Assembly (NCBI GenBank): GCA_003963365.1
Contig: RXJG01000006.1
Span: 114,003 to 178,002, forward strand
Origin: Sphingobacteriales bacterium
Lineage (GTDB): Bacteria > Bacteroidota > Bacteroidia > Chitinophagales > Chitinophagaceae
Reading direction: 5' to 3'
DNA: 64,000 bases
Positions 60,517 through 64,000 of this stretch are shown here, in pieces (the first letter of the stretch is position 1; the number at the start of each line of letters is the position of its first letter). The notes below the pieces were generated by a model. It made no database searches and was not told where the DNA came from. It saw nothing but the letters and a program-made list of their open reading frames with translations. The position numbers and the translations under genes are program-made.

Positions 60517-61809
60517 TTAGTTCTTCATCAATTTTGTGGTTTCAGAAACTTCACCATTTATTTTTACTTCAACCATATATAAACCTTTTGGCAAAGAGCC
60601 AAGATTAGCAATAGTAGTGCTGTTAAATCCTTTATTGATACTGTTAGTCTTATTCACTACCGCCTGTCCATTCATATTAATAATTCTTATGTTCATTGCA
60701 CCGCTTACATCACTCATATACTTTACAGTAACATTATCCACAATAGGATTAGGGTTTACCTGGATCATATTTTGTTTCTGAGAAAGTTTAACTGAACGAA
60801 TCGGGCTGTAAGTGCTATTACCATCCATATCGGTTTGCTTAACACGGTAGTAAATTGTTTTTGAAACATCTACACCCTTTAAATTGTCTTTATATTCATA
60901 AGTTTTGCGGATAGTAGAATTCATAGACCCCAGCACCATTCCAATTGCAGCAAAGTTTTTTCCGTCCTGGCTCCTTTCAATGGTATAGTACTCATTATTC
61001 AATTCCATTTCAGTTACCCAGTTCAGGTCAACTTTAGTGTTGTTACTTTCAGCAAAAGCATTAAAATAACTCAAAACAATTGGCAACGGACCGCCAGAAG
61101 GATAAATAAACTTTTTAAAGTAAATACTGGCTAAACGATCAGACTGTTGAGTTGATTGGTTTTTTACACCTGTTCTGACGGAAAAACTTGACACCAAAGT
61201 ATTTGTAACGGTATACATAACAGCTTTAGCACTGGTGTCACGGCCCGGGAAATCAACACCACTAACGTTGCTCGCCTTTATCCAGGTACCGGATATAGTA
61301 ACGGCAATCTGGTTCCCATTACCAGCAGCAAGATTGGTTGCTCCAATTCCAAGATTCATGGCATCCCATTCGTACAATGGATTGCCCTTACCATCATTAT
61401 TGGAACTACCATCAATATCAACACCAGTTGCATTTAAAACCGGCATGGTGTAAGGAGTGTTGGTACCCGCAACAAAAAAATCAATTTTCATTTCAAGATA
61501 ACCATCTGTATTAGGACTTATACGAAGTGTAGGTTGTATCGCCTCATCATAGCCGGATGGATCATCCACTGTTACAACAGTTAAACCCGAAGTAATAGCT
61601 ACATAAGTTACAGTAGCATCAACACCCGACTTAACATTTTTGTACAAATAAACAGCCCCTACCTTTTTATCAGTATTTGCAGCTGATTTTAATGTTCCGT
61701 TTTTGAAAGATAAATCGGCCTGTGCAAAAGCTTTTCGGCTTAAGAAAATAGACAATACTAACAGTGCATAAACAATATAAAACTTACGTTGCGTAAAATT
61801 CGTTTTCAT
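60517..61809 (-). CDS. T9SS type A sorting domain-containing secreted protein
   Basis: 430 residues with a signal peptide (about 1-29, ending AFAQ). A beta-rich N-terminal domain (about 30-240) is followed by an FN3-like domain (about 245-340: LPIVLSYFNAFAESNNTKVDLNWVTEMELNNEYYTIERSQDGKNF... IYYRVKQTDMDGNSTYSPIRSV). The C-terminal type A sorting domain (about 345-430: VNPNPIVDNVTVKY, IINMNGQAV, LPKGLYMVEV) directs type IX secretion and cell-surface attachment. Asn/Gly/Thr content suggests an adhesin or structural role. Confidence 0.92.
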   Translation of the reverse strand: MKTNFTQRKFYIVYALLVLSIFLSRKAFAQADLSFKNGTLKSAANTDKKVGAVYLYKNVKSGVDATVTYVAITSGLTVVTVDDPSGYDEAIQPTLRISPNTDGYLEMKIDFFVAGTNTPYTMPVLNATGVDIDGSSNNDGKGNPLYEWDAMNLGIGATNLAAGNGNQIAVTISGTWIKASNVSGVDFPGRDTSAKAVMYTVTNTLVSSFSVRTGVKNQSTQQSDRLASIYFKKFIYPSGGPLPIVLSYFNAFAESNNTKVDLNWVTEMELNNEYYTIERSQDGKNFAAIGMVLGSMNSTIRKTYEYKDNLKGVDVSKTIYYRVKQTDMDGNSTYSPIRSVKLSQKQNMIQVNPNPIVDNVTVKYMSDVSGAMNIRIINMNGQAVVNKTNSINKGFNSTTIANLGSLPKGLYMVEVKINGEVSETTKLMKN

Positions 61810-62248
61810 TTTGGGTACTTTTTGTTGGAGATGAAAAACGATTTACACAGAATTTGGATGTCAGGCACATAGCCCCGGACATTTCAAGGGATACAGAATA
61901 CTAAAGTTTTTCTTACGAGGAAATTATTCGAAGGAATTCCGAAGGATTGGAAGTAAAACCCTGACGTGTAAATGTAAAATTTTACTCGTTTGAGCTGTTA
62001 ATTGAACCCGACTTATAGAAGGAGAATGTATAACGAGGGAGAGTTTATTTCCTGTTAGTTCTCATTATATAGGTACGAATCAATAACGTAACAAAAATAT
62101 AATGCAGATTTTAATTGTGCAAGTTTTTAATCAAATTTTCCCCGAAAGAAAAATCTATCCCTGAAAATCAATGCATTCATATAAAAATAAGCAATCAGAA
62201 ATTTATTAAACTGAAACCAGGTCGCTCTCTCTTTTCTAATTATCTGCT
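61810..62248. other. Gene-free leader region of the T9SS gene
   Basis: About 440 bases. It contains element copy C at 61904-61950 and a GTAAAATTTTAC palindrome near 61974. No gene-like frame is seen on either strand. The MATE gene ends at 62249 on the minus strand, so this holds its 3' end and the T9SS promoter. Confidence 0.45.
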
Positions 62249-63664
62249 CTATACTTTAATTTTTTTCCATTTACCCCGTTTAAATAAAAGAATTGCTACA
62301 ACAGCAAGTATAGACTCAGCAAAACTGATTGCAACATATACACCGGTTGGTCCCCAATGCCAATACTTAGCCAGCAGGTATGCTACCGGAATTTGTATAC
62401 CCCAAAAAATAAACAAGTTCAATATAGTTGGAGTCATTGTATCTCCCGCCCCGTTAAATGCCTGGGAAATTACCATTCCGTAAGCAAAAAATAAATAGCC
62501 AACAGATAAGAAACGTAAACATTGTTTGCCTGTACTAACCACTAGGGCATCTTTTGTAAAAAATTGCATCATGTTTTCTCCAACAAGAAAGAATAGTATT
62601 CCCACCAGCACAAAAAATAAAGAAGTAATAAAAGCCGTGCGCCAAACAGACTTCTCTGCTCTATCAGGTAATCCGGCGCCTAAGTTTTGCCCTACTAATG
62701 TTGCAGCAGCATTAGCCATTCCCCAGGCAGGTAATAAAGTAAAAATACAAATACGAATAGCGGTTCCATAACCGTCTACAATTCTGCTGTCGCCTGATTC
62801 GGCAATAATTTTATTTAAAAATATCCAGCTGCAGGACCCGATGATAAACTGCCCCATCCCTCCTGCTGATATTTTAAACAATTGCCTGATGATATTCCAG
62901 TTGGCTTTAAAGTGTTTCGCATAAATCTTAACTAAACCATTGCCTTTAAACAAAAAGTACAACTGGTATAACACACCTATCCCCCTGCCGATACTGGTGG
63001 CAACACCGGCACCGTTTACTCCTAATTTTGGAAAGGGCCCTATACCGAGAATAAATAAAGGGTCAAGAATGATATTAATAATATTGGCAATCCACAAAGC
63101 TCTCATCGCTATTGCCGCATCCCCTGCCCCCCGGAAGACCGCATTATTTACAAACAGCAGCATGATCACCATATTGGTTCCTAACATGATTTGGGGATAA
63201 TGGTAGCCTGATTCTATAGCTTCCCTTTCGGCTCCCATAAATCCTAATAATTCTTTTGGAAACGCAATACCAATCACACTAATGATAACAGAAAATACTA
63301 AACAGATTAAAATCGCTTGTGAAGCAATTTCTCCTGCCGCTTCAAATTTTTTTTCACCTGCTCTTCGGGCAACCATGGCTGTTACTCCCATAGATAATCC
63401 CCAGGCAACAGAATAAAGAATGGTTAATACTGACTCAGTAAGGATAACAGTGGCTACCGCATGTGCTCCTACTTTATTTACAAAATAGATATCTACAATA
63501 GCAAATAAAGATTCTAATGCCATCTCCATCACCATCGGCACCGCCAGCAGAAATATGGCTTTGTCTATACTTCCGGTGGTAAAATCTTTTATATCCCCTT
63601 TAATAGCCTGGCGAAATAATTGAAAAAAAGAAAGTTTACGTGTTGTGTTGGTCGAACTCATCAT
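62249..63664 (-). CDS. MATE family efflux transporter
   Basis: 471 residues with 12 predicted spans in two pseudo-symmetric halves, as in MATE transporters. Segments include AIFLLAVPMVMEMALESLFAIVDIYFVNKVG, GVTAMVARRAGEKKFEAAG and GQNLGAGLPDRAEKSVWRT in the second half, the equivalents of the family's conserved loops. It exports cationic drugs or metabolites by sodium or proton antiport. The start is the ATG at 63664 or the next at 63661. Monocistronic; substrate unknown. Confidence 0.92.
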   Translation of the reverse strand: MMSSTNTTRKLSFFQLFRQAIKGDIKDFTTGSIDKAIFLLAVPMVMEMALESLFAIVDIYFVNKVGAHAVATVILTESVLTILYSVAWGLSMGVTAMVARRAGEKKFEAAGEIASQAILICLVFSVIISVIGIAFPKELLGFMGAEREAIESGYHYPQIMLGTNMVIMLLFVNNAVFRGAGDAAIAMRALWIANIINIILDPLFILGIGPFPKLGVNGAGVATSIGRGIGVLYQLYFLFKGNGLVKIYAKHFKANWNIIRQLFKISAGGMGQFIIGSCSWIFLNKIIAESGDSRIVDGYGTAIRICIFTLLPAWGMANAAATLVGQNLGAGLPDRAEKSVWRTAFITSLFFVLVGILFFLVGENMMQFFTKDALVVSTGKQCLRFLSVGYLFFAYGMVISQAFNGAGDTMTPTILNLFIFWGIQIPVAYLLAKYWHWGPTGVYVAISFAESILAVVAILLFKRGKWKKIKV

Positions 63665-63907
63665 TGGATAAAATTAATTTTTATACAGAAAATAAAATGT
63701 CCGCCCTGTAACTGAATTTGAACAGTAATGATTGGGGAATTGCTTAAGGCTGGCGGGAATAGATGAGCAAGGCCAGTTGGCCCTTGCAAAACTCCTTAAG
63801 CGTAATTAGATTTTCATATTCAAAAAATAAGAGTATGCAAAGAAAAGGAAATACTTTTAAACGGGAAAACTTACATTTTACCGGTGGTATTATTTTGTGA
63901 TTTGACA

Positions 63908-63915
63908 TATATTTG
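63908..63915 (+). promoter_or_regulatory. -7 promoter box of tRNA-Arg
   Basis: TATATTTG matches TAnnTTTG exactly and ends 12 bases before the tRNA 5' end. No clear -33 element. Confidence 0.6.
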
Positions 63916-63926
63916 CAGCCCTAGAC

Positions 63927-64000
63927 GGTCCCGTAGCTCAGTTGGATAGAGCAACAGCCTTCTAAGCTGTGGGTCACACGTTCGAATCGTGTCGGGATCA
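63927..64000 (+). tRNA. tRNA-Arg (UCU), CCA end beyond the window
   Basis: 74 bases up to the discriminator A at the window edge. Acceptor arms GGTCCCG and CGGGATC pair with one G-T wobble. The anticodon loop CTTCTAA gives UCU, decoding AGA/AGG. D-arm AGCTCAGTTGGATAGAGC and T-arm CACACGTTCGAATCGTGTC are standard. Confidence 0.96.

Overview
The window is a compact, AT-rich stretch of a Bacteroidota chromosome, most likely family Chitinophagaceae. The evidence is two TonB-dependent receptors with CarboxypepD_reg-like plugs, a type IX secretion (T9SS) sorting domain, DUF4249, DUF3347 and DUF6515 proteins, type B L31, TAnnTTTG-type -7 promoter boxes, few Shine-Dalgarno sites and frequent TTG starts. 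Family assignment is inference; no rRNA lies in the window. It reads as ordinary core chromosome: no transposase, integrase, phage gene or CRISPR array was seen.

Layout. 1-1187: edge of a secreted-protein gene, then a gene-free stretch with hairpins and repeats. 1188-7112: a BlaI repressor/M56 membrane peptidase pair, nudK, GNAT and VOC genes, small exported proteins, a cytochrome c lipoprotein and an acyl-CoA-binding protein. 7113-11528: glycan genes (GT4, flippase, FkbM methyltransferase) and the tRNA t6A gene tsaC/sua5. 11556-16724: a hemerythrin gene coupled to a membrane protein with an apparent ATT start, tpiA, a GlmU-like protein, L31, YajQ, bacilliredoxin and Hsp20. 16888-23795: trxB-folB-TPR operon, DUF4249, and a TonB receptor with its small upstream gene. 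23976-33924: tRNA-Ser, two metalloproteases, a CYTH protein, plsY, prmA, pnp and rpsO. 34096-36992: two overlapping glycosyltransferases convergent with an FtsE-like ATPase. 37056-39705: a second BlaI/M56 module. 39716-51404: purM, ribF-pgi, a serine hydrolase, a CDF transporter, a patatin and thrS-infC. 51509-59396: an exported protein, M28 peptidase, TonB receptor with DUF3347, and an ABC-F ATPase. 59423-62248: a small duplicated cluster around a T9SS protein. 62249-64000: a MATE transporter and tRNA-Arg.

The most interesting system is the second BlaI/M56 module. Its sensor carries, after the last membrane span, an N-acetylmuramoyl-L-alanine amidase (Amidase_3) fold that keeps the three zinc ligands but has Gly where the catalytic Glu should be, followed by a TonB-C-like domain. 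This suggests a peptidoglycan-binding sensor rather than an enzyme. Three 16-bp palindromes lie directly upstream of its repressor gene. The first BlaI/M56 module has two 16-bp palindromes of a different sequence, straddling its -7 box. Other observations worth checking are the ATT-start gene overlapping tpiA, in-frame low-complexity micro-repeats inside purM, ribF, a glycosyltransferase and the ABC-F gene, a decayed paralogue between shared flanking elements at 59.4-62 kb, and large hairpins after infC and before L31. Several starts were moved inward from the longest open frame; each entry gives the reason.
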